In this document: in pieces, positions 1 through 6,958 of the stretch
Numbering within the stretch: position 1 is the stretch's first letter
Layout: each line of letters opens with the position of its first letter
Origin: an uncultured Collinsella sp.
GTDB taxonomy: Bacteria > Actinomycetota > Coriobacteriia > Coriobacteriales > Coriobacteriaceae
Length of the DNA stretch: 14,093 nt
Direction: 5' to 3'
NCBI GenBank assembly: GCA_902476475.1
Contig: CABSDO010000053.1
Coordinates: 1-14,093 of the forward strand
The notes under the pieces: model-generated
Seen by the model: only the letters and a program-made list of their open reading frames with translations
Told to the model about the DNA's origin: nothing
Databases searched by the model: none
Translations under genes and position numbers: made by a program

Positions 1-2
1 CC

Positions 3-983
3 GACGTGGCCCGCGCTGCCGGCGTTTCGCAGCAGACGGTCTCGCGCGTCGCCAACGGCCTGCCCAATGTGAACGAGCAGACGCGCCAGCGCGTGCAAGC
101 CGCCATGCAAGAGCTCGGCTTTCGTCCGAGCTATGCCGGCCGCTCCCTGCGCGACGGTCGCTACCATTCAGTCGGTCTGTGCGTCAACGATGTCACCAAG
201 TTTGGGAACCTGACGATGATCGACGGCATTGCCAGCGCCGCCCGCGAGCATAGCTGCGCCATCACGCTGGTCGAGATGTCCAAGACCGAGGAGTTTTCGC
301 TTGCCGAGGCCACGCGTCGCATGGCGGCCCTGCCGGTCGATGGCATCATCATCGGCATGAGCCGCATGGCGCCCGACTTTGAGACGTTCGATCCGCTGCC
401 GGGAATCGGCACGGTTATCGTCACCATGTATGCGCATCCGCGCGTGACCACGGTCGATTCCGACCATTACGGCTGCTCGCTGCTGCTTATGGGTCACCTG
501 TTTGAGCTTGGTCACGAACAGATCCGCTATATTGGCGGTCCGTCCTTCTCGGTGGACGAGCAGTTCCGCCGCGCCGGTTGGCAAGACGCGCTCGAGCGCA
601 GGCATATCGAGCCGGCAGAACCGCTCGAGGGCGACTGGTCTGCCAACAGCGGCTACGAGGCCGGCAGGTATCTGGCCGAGCACGACCGAACCATGACGGC
701 GATCTATGCGGCAAACGACCAGATGGCAAACGGAGCTATCGCCGCGCTGCGCGATAGCGGTCTGCGCGTGCCCGAGGACGTGAGCGTGGTGGGCGTCGAC
801 GATTCGCTCGATGATTTTGTCGCACACAACGAGCTCACGACTGTGCGGTTCGATCTGCATCAGCGCGGACGCGAGGTGTTTGAGCATGCGGTTCCCAAGG
901 AGGGAACGTCGGGCAAAACCGTTGCGATCCGTATCCCCGGTCAGCTCATCGTTCGACATACCACGGCAGCTCCGCGCGCGTAG
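3..983 (+). CDS. LacI-family transcriptional regulator, 5'-truncated by window edge
   Basis: This is a DNA-binding repressor of the LacI/GalR family. The frame is open from the first bases and its start lies upstream; probably only about 5-12 residues are missing, because the visible sequence begins in the first helix (DVARAAGVSQQTVSRVANG). That segment is the family helix-turn-helix, followed by the hinge region (RPSYAGRSLR). The remaining roughly 270 residues are the periplasmic-binding-protein-like effector domain, with the family-typical AIYAANDQMANGAI and VPEDVSVVGVDDS segments. It ends at TAG 981-983. No ligand can be named from sequence, and no sugar transporter or enzyme is visible downstream, so its regulon is probably upstream or elsewhere. 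The family call is certain; the specificity is unknown. Confidence 0.93.
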   Translation, partial: DVARAAGVSQQTVSRVANGLPNVNEQTRQRVQAAMQELGFRPSYAGRSLRDGRYHSVGLCVNDVTKFGNLTMIDGIASAAREHSCAITLVEMSKTEEFSLAEATRRMAALPVDGIIIGMSRMAPDFETFDPLPGIGTVIVTMYAHPRVTTVDSDHYGCSLLLMGHLFELGHEQIRYIGGPSFSVDEQFRRAGWQDALERRHIEPAEPLEGDWSANSGYEAGRYLAEHDRTMTAIYAANDQMANGAIAALRDSGLRVPEDVSVVGVDDSLDDFVAHNELTTVRFDLHQRGREVFEHAVPKEGTSGKTVAIRIPGQLIVRHTTAAPRA

Positions 984-1066
984 TTTCCGCAGGTCAACGG
1001 CACGTTGCTGCGCTTCAATAACAAATGGTAAGGATGCCGGCAGATAGCTGTTGGGGTGCAGCCGAG

Positions 1067-1096
1067 TGCTATGATAGACGGGTTCTTTTGTCTATC
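1067..1096 (+). promoter_or_regulatory. Extended -10 promoter and operator-like palindrome upstream of the flavodiiron gene
   Basis: TG-C-TATGAT at 1067-1075 matches an extended -10 box; no good -35 is seen 16-18 bases upstream. A 7-base inverted repeat, GATAGAC (1073-1079) and GTCTATC (1090-1096) around a 10-base loop, starts in the -10 box and covers the expected transcription start near 1082. It ends two bases before the ribosome binding site (AGGAGG, 1098-1103). This position fits either a repressor operator or a small 5'-UTR hairpin. The protein that would bind it is not identifiable. Confidence 0.45.
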
Positions 1097-1112
1097 TAGG
1101 AGGCTTTGCCTG

Positions 1113-2273
1113 ATGGAGATCACCAAGGATATCCGCTACGTTGGCGTCGACGATCACGACATCGACCTGTTCGAGGGCCAGTATGACGTGTCCGAGAACG
1201 GCATGGCATACAACAGCTACGTTATCTTGGGCGAGAAGATCGCTGTCGCCGATTCGGTCGACGGCGGTTTTGTTGACGAGTGGCTCGGCAACATCGAGGC
1301 CGTGCTCGACGGCCGCACGCCCGATTACCTGGTCGTTCACCACATGGAGCCCGACCACTCCGCCGGGATCGCCGCCTTTATGGAGCACTATCCCCAGGCC
1401 CAGATCGTAGCCAGCATGGGCGCCTTCCGCATGATGGTCAACTACTTTGGCACCGATTACCCCGAGCGCAAGATGGTCGTCAAAGAGGGCGACGTGCTCG
1501 ACCTGGGCGGCCACAGCCTGACCTTTGTCGGCGCCCCCAACGTGCACTGGCCCGAGGTGCTGTTCTCCTACGAGTCCACCGACAAGGTGCTCTTTAGCGC
1601 CGATGGCTTTGGCAAGTTCGGTGCCAATGACATCGAGGATCCGGAAGGCTGGGCCTGCGAGGCGCGTCGCTACTACTTTGGCATCGTCGGCAAGTTCGGC
1701 AAGTTCGTGCAGGCCGTGCTCAAGAAGGCCGCCGATCTGGACATCCAGATCATCTGCCCGCTTCACGGCCCCGTGCTGACCGAGAATCTGGGTTATTACC
1801 TCGACACCTACAACACCTGGTCGAGCTACCAGCCCGAGGACGAGGGCATCACCATTGCCTACGCGAGCGTCTACGGTCACCTGAAGGCTGCCGTCGAGGA
1901 GCTCGCCGCGGCGCTCGAGGCTCGCGGCCAGAAGGTCTCCGTCTTTGACCTGGCTCGCGATGATATGGCCGAGGCCGTTGAGGACGCGTTCCGCTACGAC
2001 CGCCTGGTGCTCGCTTCCATCACCTATCAGGGCGAGATCTTCCCGTTCATGAGCACTTTCATCCATACGCTTGCCGAGCATGCCTACCAGAACCGTACCG
2101 TGGCGCTCGTCGAGGCCGGTTCTTGGGCGCCCGCTGCTGCCAAGGTTATGACCAAGGAACTCGAGGGCATGAAGGACATCACCCTGGCGCAGAACAAGGT
2201 GACCGTGCTGGGCTCGCTCAACGACGCCTCGCGCGCTCAGATCGAGGTTCTCGCCGACGAGCTGTCCAAGTAG
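1113..2273 (+). CDS. fprA: FprA-type flavodiiron protein (oxygen/nitric oxide reductase)
   Basis: This is a soluble A-type flavoprotein of 386 residues that reduces O2 to water and/or NO to N2O at a diiron centre, a protective role in anaerobes. The N-terminal metallo-beta-lactamase-like domain (about 1-240) has all expected iron ligands: H77, E79, D81 and H82 in HHMEPDHSAG, then H145, D164 and H218. The C-terminal flavodoxin domain (about 245-386) starts with TIAYASVYGH, the FMN phosphate loop, and includes EAGSWAP. No rubredoxin or flavin reductase domain is fused, so an external electron donor is needed. The ATG at 1113 is chosen because AGGAGG lies nine bases upstream; an in-frame ATG at 1056 would precede the likely transcription start. 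The gene is monocistronic and ends in a strong hairpin. O2 versus NO preference cannot be read from sequence. Confidence 0.95.
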   Translation: MEITKDIRYVGVDDHDIDLFEGQYDVSENGMAYNSYVILGEKIAVADSVDGGFVDEWLGNIEAVLDGRTPDYLVVHHMEPDHSAGIAAFMEHYPQAQIVASMGAFRMMVNYFGTDYPERKMVVKEGDVLDLGGHSLTFVGAPNVHWPEVLFSYESTDKVLFSADGFGKFGANDIEDPEGWACEARRYYFGIVGKFGKFVQAVLKKAADLDIQIICPLHGPVLTENLGYYLDTYNTWSSYQPEDEGITIAYASVYGHLKAAVEELAAALEARGQKVSVFDLARDDMAEAVEDAFRYDRLVLASITYQGEIFPFMSTFIHTLAEHAYQNRTVALVEAGSWAPAAAKVMTKELEGMKDITLAQNKVTVLGSLNDASRAQIEVLADELSK

Positions 2274-2296
2274 CGACACATTCACTTCTGATGCTC

Positions 2297-2330
2297 AACC
2301 ACCACAAAGGAGACCTTTGTGGTGGTTTTT
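2297..2330 (+). terminator. Rho-independent terminator of the flavodiiron gene
   Basis: A perfect 14-base-pair stem (AACCACCACAAAGG at 2297-2310, pairing with 2314-2327) around an AGA loop runs into five Ts. It sits 24 bases after the flavodiiron stop codon. The convergent DeoR gene ends at 2333, so the hairpin lies directly behind both genes. On the minus strand no U-tract follows, so it should work mainly on the plus strand. Confidence 0.93.
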
Positions 2331-2332
2331 GT

Positions 2333-3136
2333 TTAAGCGCCGGCGATGACGAGGGCTGGACGTGAGCTGTCAGTGGCCTCGGCGATCGAGGTGGCGACGG
2401 CATGGTCGGGGTCACGGTCCATCACGATGGAGTCGACATCGGCAAGCTCGGCAAAGCGGTACATGCCGCGTCCGTTAACCTTGCTGGCGTCCATGAGGGC
2501 GACGCTTTGATGGGCCGCGGCGATCATAGCCGTTTTGGTCTCGGCCATCTGGGGAAAGTCGGTCGTAAAGCCGCAACTGGGGACAAAGGCGCCGGGGCAC
2601 ATGACGGCCAGATCGGCATGGACCATTTGGAGCGCCTGCATAGTGAGCGGTCCGTACAGATAACGATGGCCTTTGCGCAGCGCCCCGCCCAGCATGACGA
2701 CATCGACTGAGGGCATGCTCTCGTCGATGTAATCGGCAATGGTAATGTCGGCCGTGATGACGGTGATACCGTCGCGCTGATCGAGGAGCCGGACGAACTC
2801 GAGCGCCGTGGTGCCCGAGTCGACGAGCAGCGTGTCGCCGTCATTGACGAGCTCGATGGCGCTTTGCGCGATGGCCTGCTTGGCGGCGACGTTGACATTG
2901 ATGCGGCGATCCTGCGTGGAGACGGTCAGACGTTTGTGGAGTGATACGGCACCGCCGTGCGTGCGGCGCAGCTTGCCTGCTTCGGCGAGCGCGTCCAGGT
3001 CGGCGCGGGCGGTGACGGAGGACACGCCAAAGGTCTGGGCGATTTCTGCTACCTGCACCGAGGCATTATGATCGAGCATTTCCATAATGGCGGTACGGCG
3101 TTCGTCGGCAAAAGCGCGGTTGGTGGCTTGGGCCAT
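2333..3136 (-). CDS. DeoR/GlpR-family transcriptional regulator
   Basis: This is a sugar-phosphate-responsive repressor of 267 residues. A winged helix-turn-helix occupies about residues 10-60 (DERRTAIMEMLDHN, then EIAQTFGVSSVTARADLDAL). The C-terminal DeoR sensor domain, an isomerase-like fold binding phosphosugars, shows DTLLVDSGTTALE at about 101-113 and VMLGGALRKG at 147-156. The start is placed at the ATG at 3136-3134 because GGAG lies about six bases upstream; an in-frame ATG at 3193 would add 19 residues but has no ribosome binding site and extends into AT-rich control DNA. It is divergent from the class II aldolase, which suggests it controls the aldolase and itself in response to a hexose or ketose phosphate. 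The ligand is not identifiable. Confidence 0.9.
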   Translation of the reverse strand: MAQATNRAFADERRTAIMEMLDHNASVQVAEIAQTFGVSSVTARADLDALAEAGKLRRTHGGAVSLHKRLTVSTQDRRINVNVAAKQAIAQSAIELVNDGDTLLVDSGTTALEFVRLLDQRDGITVITADITIADYIDESMPSVDVVMLGGALRKGHRYLYGPLTMQALQMVHADLAVMCPGAFVPSCGFTTDFPQMAETKTAMIAAAHQSVALMDASKVNGRGMYRFAELADVDSIVMDRDPDHAVATSIAEATDSSRPALVIAGA

Positions 3137-3184
3137 GCTTGCTCCATTCTCGGCTAAATTTGCAGGAATTGTGTTGACTCTATT

Positions 3185-3282
3185 TTCGTTCATTTTCTTT
3201 TTGAGTAAGAAAACACCTTTCGATTACTTATCTTTTCTATAAAAGAAAGACGCTGAACGCCCAAAATTCAATATCGAACATG
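3185..3282. promoter_or_regulatory. AT-rich divergent control region with TTCGWT repeats, putative DeoR operators
   Basis: The 334-base gap between the DeoR and aldolase starts has a markedly AT-rich core. It contains three copies of TTCGWT: TTCGTT at 3185-3190, TTCGAT at 3219-3224, and an inverted copy in ATATCGAACATG at 3271-3282. The last reads CATGTTCGATAT on the minus strand, close to the remembered consensus of E. coli GlpR, a DeoR-family member. Placement between a DeoR gene and its divergent neighbour is typical for such operators. No convincing -35/-10 pair was found for either gene, so promoters are left unplaced. Confidence 0.35.
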
Positions 3283-3395
3283 TCCACTCGGCTCAAATTC
3301 CTTCCGTTTACTTTTCAAAAACGACTGTATTGACCTGCATGGGCTTAATATCTCGCGCGTGTAAAGCCGCTGAATTTCATACAATGAGCGCAGCA

Positions 3396-3418
3396 AAACG
3401 CAAGGTAAAACGCCTTGT
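3396..3418 (+). repeat. Short direct repeat with small hairpin in the aldolase leader
   Basis: AAAACGC occurs twice with a 12-base period just upstream of the aldolase. The same stretch can fold as CAAGG (about 3401-3405) pairing with CCTTG (about 3413-3417). It lies some 55 bases before the start codon, where a leader hairpin or operator could act. It could be chance. Confidence 0.25.
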
Positions 3419-3470
3419 GAACAACTACGCCCGATGTCCACATGCGGGCGAGGGAGAGGAGCAAACGCTC

Positions 3471-4328
3471 ATGGCACTTGTTACCACCGAAAAGATGCTC
3501 AAGGACGCTCAGGCCGGTCATTACGCCGTTGGCGCGTTCAACGTCGAGAACCTCGAGTTTGTTATGGCCGTTCTGGCCGCTGCCGAGGAGACCAAGTCCC
3601 CCGTCATCATGCAGACCACCCCGGGCACCATCAAGACCGCTGGTCTGGACTACTTCTACGGCATGGTCAAGGCTGCCGCCGAGCGCGCTTCCGTGCCCGT
3701 CGCTCTGCACCTCGATCACGGCGATGGCTATGACCGCTGCATGCAGGCTTTCCGCACGGGCTACACCTCTGTCATGATCGACGGTTCGCACGAGTCCTTC
3801 GAGGACAACATTGCCCTGACCAAGTCCGTCGCCGATGCTGGCCGCGCCATGGGCGTGCCCGTCGAGGCCGAGCTCGGTAAGGTTGGCGGCAAGGAGGACG
3901 ACGGTCCCGCGGTTGAGGGCGAGAGCCCCTACACCGATCCTGCCGAGGCCAAGGAGTTCGTCGAGCGTACCGGCTGCACCTCCCTCGCAATTGGCGTTGG
4001 CACCAGCCACGGTGTGTACACGAGCGATCCGCATATCGAGCAGTCCGTGGTCAAGGCCATCCGCGACGCCGTCGACGTGCCGCTGGTTCTGCACGGCACC
4101 TCCGGTGTGCCCGATGAGCAGGTTGCCGAGGCTGTGAAGAACGGCATCTGCAAGGTTAACTACGCCACCGAGCTGCGTCAGGCCTACACCAAGGGCTTCA
4201 TGGCCTACATGGCCGAGAACCCTGCCTGCTTCGATCCCAAGAAGCCGGCCAAGGAGGGCATGCGTGAGATCACCGAGCTGGTTAAGATCCGCATGACCAA
4301 CCTCAACTCCGTGGGCAAGGCAGAGTAA
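3471..4328 (+). CDS. fba: Class II fructose-bisphosphate / tagatose-bisphosphate aldolase
   Basis: This zinc-dependent aldolase has 285 residues, the usual length of the FbaA/GatY/KbaY branch. It cleaves fructose 1,6-bisphosphate, or tagatose 1,6-bisphosphate, into glyceraldehyde 3-phosphate and dihydroxyacetone phosphate in the cytosol. Key residues are in place: catalytic D82 and zinc ligand H83 (ALHLDHGDGYD), E134, zinc ligands H180 (GTSHGVY) and H208 (LVLHGTSGV), and phosphate-binding NYATE at 230-234. The ATG at 3471 is chosen for the upstream GAGAGGAG; the frame is also open back to 3330 but that stretch lacks family homology. It is divergent from a DeoR-family repressor. Fructose versus tagatose specificity cannot be settled; no gat, kba or lac genes are nearby, so the glycolytic role is favoured. 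Confidence 0.94.
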   Translation: MALVTTEKMLKDAQAGHYAVGAFNVENLEFVMAVLAAAEETKSPVIMQTTPGTIKTAGLDYFYGMVKAAAERASVPVALHLDHGDGYDRCMQAFRTGYTSVMIDGSHESFEDNIALTKSVADAGRAMGVPVEAELGKVGGKEDDGPAVEGESPYTDPAEAKEFVERTGCTSLAIGVGTSHGVYTSDPHIEQSVVKAIRDAVDVPLVLHGTSGVPDEQVAEAVKNGICKVNYATELRQAYTKGFMAYMAENPACFDPKKPAKEGMREITELVKIRMTNLNSVGKAE

Positions 4329-4352
4329 CAGCAAGGGTACTCTGATCCCACC

Positions 4353-4504
4353 GGACGGCTTGGGCGGGTCCCCGTACTCAGTTTCCAAAACGTCCTCGCG
4401 CATGAAGGCCCCCGTTGTCTCGCTTCTTCGAAGCGTTGACAACGGGGGCCTTCGCGCTGCGGAATGATTTTGGAAACTAAGTACGGGACCCGCCCAAGCC
4501 GTCC
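4353..4504. repeat. 152-base nested palindrome (MITE-like or large terminator) behind the aldolase
   Basis: Outer arms 4353-4390 and 4468-4504 (38 and 37 bases) are complementary except for one extra C and one C/T change. Nested inside is a perfect 15-base-pair stem, AAGGCCCCCGTTGTC (4405-4419) with 4438-4452, and inside that a 6-base-pair stem CGCTTC (4421-4426) with GAAGCG (4430-4435). It begins 24 bases after the aldolase stop. There is no U-tract, so it is not a classic terminator. No target-site duplication is visible beside the outer arms and no open frame lies within. It may be a miniature inverted-repeat element, an RNA-stabilising 3' structure, or both. Confidence 0.85.
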
Positions 4505-4571
4505 TGCTCGATCGCCCTTGTGGCGTTGGGCGGAAAAATTGGAGCGTGAGGGCTACTTTGTTGATGAGGGA

Positions 4572-4781
4572 TCAGTATGCCCGGGCTTGGTTGGGGAAGG
4601 TTTTGTCTAGAGATGCTTGGAGCTTTTCGAACGATGCTCGCAAGTTGTGGCTCTGGTTGGTTGAGCGTTTGGCTTTTGTGGTGGGGGAGTCGAGGAGGCC
4701 GTTTCTCTGTGTCGGGGGGAAGGAGAAAAGGTTTGCATGATTTAGGGATGGCTGCTGTGCTGCGTCATTGGAAGAATGCAT
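4572..4781 (-). CDS. Doubtful small ORF, 69 residues
   Basis: An open frame beginning MHSSNDAAQQPSL and ending FPNQARAY. It is preceded by GAGGAGG ten bases upstream of its ATG, and starts two bases after the stop of the fragment at 4975-4784, as coupled genes do. The composition is polar (N, Q, S, T, P) with no recognisable domain, and the third-position pattern is not convincing. I do not recognise it. It is listed only because the ribosome binding site and spacing are good. Confidence 0.2.
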   Translation of the reverse strand: MHSSNDAAQQPSLNHANLFSFPPTQRNGLLDSPTTKAKRSTNQSHNLRASFEKLQASLDKTFPNQARAY

Positions 4782-4783
4782 GC

Positions 4784-4975
4784 TTATGCGGCCTCCTCGA
4801 TGTCCACCAAAAGGTTGCGCACAGGGTGTGCTGCTAGGTCCCGTGCGTTGGCAGTATTATGCAGCGGACCGTTCAAAGAAGCGCTAAAGAAAGGCTTAAC
4901 CTGGTTTGGTGTTACGATGAAACCGCAGGTCAAGGCTATTGAGTAACACTCTTGAAAGGTTTTGAGCTTAAGGGC
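4784..4975 (-). pseudogene. Possible gene remnant, minus-strand open frame without ATG
   Basis: A 63-codon open frame, bounded upstream by TAG and ending in TAA at 4784-4786. It reads like protein towards its end (NARDLAAHPVRNLL, then VDIEEAA) but has no ATG; only TTG codons could serve as starts. It may be the 3' end of a decayed gene or chance. I do not recognise the family. It contains the repeated word AAACCGCAGGTCA in reverse complement. Confidence 0.25.
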
Positions 4976-5034
4976 TTTCTAAGGTTTGTGGCGTAGACGT
5001 GGCGCGGACGTGCGGAGCGTGTGAATGCTCGCTG

Positions 5035-6024
5035 TTAGCGTTGCGGTGCCGCGGCACGCACCTGATCGATGACCTTTTCCATCGTGGCGTCGATGCGGTC
5101 CTTTTTGAGTTCGCATTCCCAGATGGTTATGGGCGTCCAGCCCATTTGAGTGAGTGCTGCCACGGCGGCACGGTCGCGCTCGACGTTGCGACGGAACTTT
5201 GCCTCCCAAAACTCAACGTTGCGCTTGGGCTGGCTAGGGTTGCACTTGGGGCAGCGATGCCAAAAGCAGCCGTTGACGAAGATGGCGATCTTGCGCCCGG
5301 GAAAGGCGATGTCGGGCTTTCCGGGCACCTTCCATTCCAGACGGTATCCCGTAAGGCCTGCGGCGCGCAGGCGCTGGCGAACGAGCAGCTCGGGCTTGGT
5401 GTTAGCGCGCTTGTTGCCCTTCATGGACTTTTTGATGGCGGCGCGACGGCGGACCAGTTCGCGCTCGTCAGCGGAGAGGTCCGAGGTATCGATGCCGTCG
5501 AGCAGACCTGGTTTGGGATGCTTTTTGCTGCGGCGCTTAGGTGCGCGCTTGGGCTTGGTGGCGGGCTCGTCTGCCGTGCTGGCCTCGGCGTCGTTGGCAG
5601 TGCCGTTGGCCTCAAGCCGGTCTTCCTTCAACTCAATCAGAGCATCAATGAGCCCCTTGTCGGCGGGCATCCATTCCACCGTGGCAAGCGAGGTGCGCGG
5701 AATCCAGCGGATATCGAGCTGGCGGTCGTGCTTCTGAGGTTCATCGGATTCATCGGCGAGCGAGCAGTAGTAGCACTCCATGGAGAGATGAAAATCGGGG
5801 TAGTCATACTCAACGGTGTAGAAATCACGCAGGTTGATGACTTTGACCTGCAGCTCCTCCATGAGTTCGCGGCGTACGGCGTCCTCGGGCGTCTCGCCGC
5901 GCATGAGCTTGCCACCGGGGAACTCCCAAAGTCCCTGCATGTCGCCATAGCCGCGCTGCACGGCAAGCAGCTCGTCAGATCCTTCCTTGCGAATGATTCC
6001 AGCGGCAACATGAACAGTCTTCAA
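5035..6024 (-). CDS. NUDIX hydrolase - Vsr endonuclease fusion protein
   Basis: This is one continuous 329-residue frame with two DNA-maintenance domains. Residues 1-135 are a MutT-like NUDIX hydrolase: the Nudix box spans 38-60 with G38, E44, R52, E53, E56 and E57 (L58 replaces the usual G). It probably hydrolyses damaged or non-canonical dNTPs such as 8-oxo-dGTP. A lysine/alanine-rich linker covers about 136-180. Residues about 187-315 are a complete Vsr-type endonuclease, which nicks beside T:G mismatches: NTKPE (E212), GKPDI (catalytic D238), FVNGCFWH (H256), ERD (D284), and likely zinc cysteines C253, C258, C261 and C304. The start is a TTG at 6024-6022 with AGAGGA six bases upstream; no in-frame ATG fits. 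The frame stays open upstream to 6609, antisense to the ABC gene, which is a shadow. No cytosine methyltransferase partner is visible. Confidence 0.88.
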   Translation of the reverse strand: MKTVHVAAGIIRKEGSDELLAVQRGYGDMQGLWEFPGGKLMRGETPEDAVRRELMEELQVKVINLRDFYTVEYDYPDFHLSMECYYCSLADESDEPQKHDRQLDIRWIPRTSLATVEWMPADKGLIDALIELKEDRLEANGTANDAEASTADEPATKPKRAPKRRSKKHPKPGLLDGIDTSDLSADERELVRRRAAIKKSMKGNKRANTKPELLVRQRLRAAGLTGYRLEWKVPGKPDIAFPGRKIAIFVNGCFWHRCPKCNPSQPKRNVEFWEAKFRRNVERDRAAVAALTQMGWTPITIWECELKKDRIDATMEKVIDQVRAAAPQR

Positions 6025-6172
6025 CAGGAGTCCTCTCTCAACATCAACACGTGGCAGGGCGGCTACCCGTACCTTACACAACGGTAAGGCAAGCGTAAGC
6101 CATATCGATGGTAGCCGACTCGTCTTCTTGCGACTATAGATGCCGTAGACTAATTGCAAGAAAGGACTCGGT

Positions 6173-6958
6173 ATGCAAACCACGCACATGGCGACCCCGG
6201 TACTGGAGGTCGCGCATCTCGAAAAGGTATACGGAGCGCTAGGCAACGTGACCCGCGCGCTCAACGACGTCAGCTTTACCGTCAACCGCGGTGAATTCGT
6301 TGGCATCATGGGTGCTTCGGGCTCGGGCAAGTCGACGTTGCTCAACTGCGTGTCGACCATCGATAGCGCCACAAGTGGCACGATCCGCATCAACGGGCAG
6401 GACGTGACGCGCATGAAGCAGGCTAAGCTTTCGCAGTTCCGCCGCGAGGAGCTCGGCTTTATCTTCCAGGACTCCAACCTGCTCGATACGCTCACGGCAC
6501 GCGAGAACATCGCCCTGCCGCTCACCATCGCCCGCACAAACTCGGCAGAGATCTCGACCCGCGTGCAGGATGTGGCCGCGCGCCTGTCCATCAGCCAGGT
6601 GCTCGACAAGTATCCCTACCAGATGTCCGGCGGTCAGCAGCAGCGCGTTGCCGCGGCGCGCGCGCTCGTCACCGACCCCACCATGATCATGGCCGACGAG
6701 CCCACCGGCGCCCTCGATTCCAAGAGCGCCCGCCTGCTGCTCGAGAGCCTGGAGGCCCTCAACCGCCGCCTGCGCGCCACCGTGCTCATGGTCACGCATG
6801 ACAGCTTTGCTGCCAGCTACACGAGCCGCGTGCTGTTTATTCGCGACGGCAAGATCTTCACCGAGCTGCGCCGCGGCGACACCGACCGCCGAGAGTTCTT
6901 CGACCGCATTATGGAGGTCGTTGCCATGATGGGCGGTGAGGGCTCCGATGCTCTGTAA
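6173..6958 (+). CDS. ABC transporter ATP-binding protein, BceA/MacB-like
   Basis: This is the 261-residue cytoplasmic ATPase of a peptide-type ABC transporter. Motifs are canonical: Walker A GASGSGKST (47-55), Q-loop Q99, signature MSGGQQQR (151-158), Walker B ending MADEP (173-177) and H-loop H209. The LLNCVSTIDSATSG stretch after Walker A resembles BceA/VraD-type ATPases that power antimicrobial-peptide detoxification. The ATG at 6173 has AAAGGA upstream at good spacing. The next gene's ATG lies inside its last codons (6948, stop 6956-6958), so the two are translationally coupled. It is divergent from the NUDIX-Vsr gene. No BceRS-type two-component system is in the window, so a resistance role is inference from subfamily resemblance only. 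Confidence 0.92.
   Translation: MQTTHMATPVLEVAHLEKVYGALGNVTRALNDVSFTVNRGEFVGIMGASGSGKSTLLNCVSTIDSATSGTIRINGQDVTRMKQAKLSQFRREELGFIFQDSNLLDTLTARENIALPLTIARTNSAEISTRVQDVAARLSISQVLDKYPYQMSGGQQQRVAAARALVTDPTMIMADEPTGALDSKSARLLLESLEALNRRLRATVLMVTHDSFAASYTSRVLFIRDGKIFTELRRGDTDRREFFDRIMEVVAMMGGEGSDAL

Larger units (their letters stand above)
4505..5034. other. 530-base intergenic stretch with weak open frames only
   Basis: No recognisable gene is present. Positions 4546-4740 are T/G-rich on the plus strand and give weak frames on both strands, with codon use unlike the neighbours. The most protein-like part is minus-strand 4975-4784 (listed separately). A 13-base word, AAACCGCAGGTCA (4920-4932), recurs at 9315-9327 in another intergenic region, suggesting a dispersed repeat. 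No clear terminator for the minus-strand NUDIX-Vsr gene is seen here. Confidence 0.5.

Noticed and set aside
1092..2285. Long minus-strand open frame opposite the flavodiiron gene
   Set aside because: Antisense shadow of a GC-rich gene: the plus strand has all diiron ligands and the minus frame has no recognisable domain.
3330..3470. In-frame N-terminal extension of the aldolase
   Set aside because: Basic, non-homologous sequence; the family N-terminus and the ribosome binding site fit ATG 3471.
3345..4442. Long minus-strand open frame opposite the aldolase
   Set aside because: Shadow frame; the aldolase on the plus strand carries every catalytic residue.
4546..4740. Plus-strand open frame rich in Trp, Leu and Val
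   Set aside because: T/G-skewed DNA, poor ribosome binding site and codon use unlike neighbouring genes; no domain.
4999..6087. Long plus-strand open frame opposite NUDIX-Vsr
   Set aside because: No domain is recognisable, while the minus strand has two intact enzyme domains.
6025..6609. N-terminal extension of the NUDIX-Vsr frame upstream of its TTG
   Set aside because: It runs antisense to the ABC ATPase gene, has no domain, and the Nudix fold starts right at the TTG with its own ribosome binding site.
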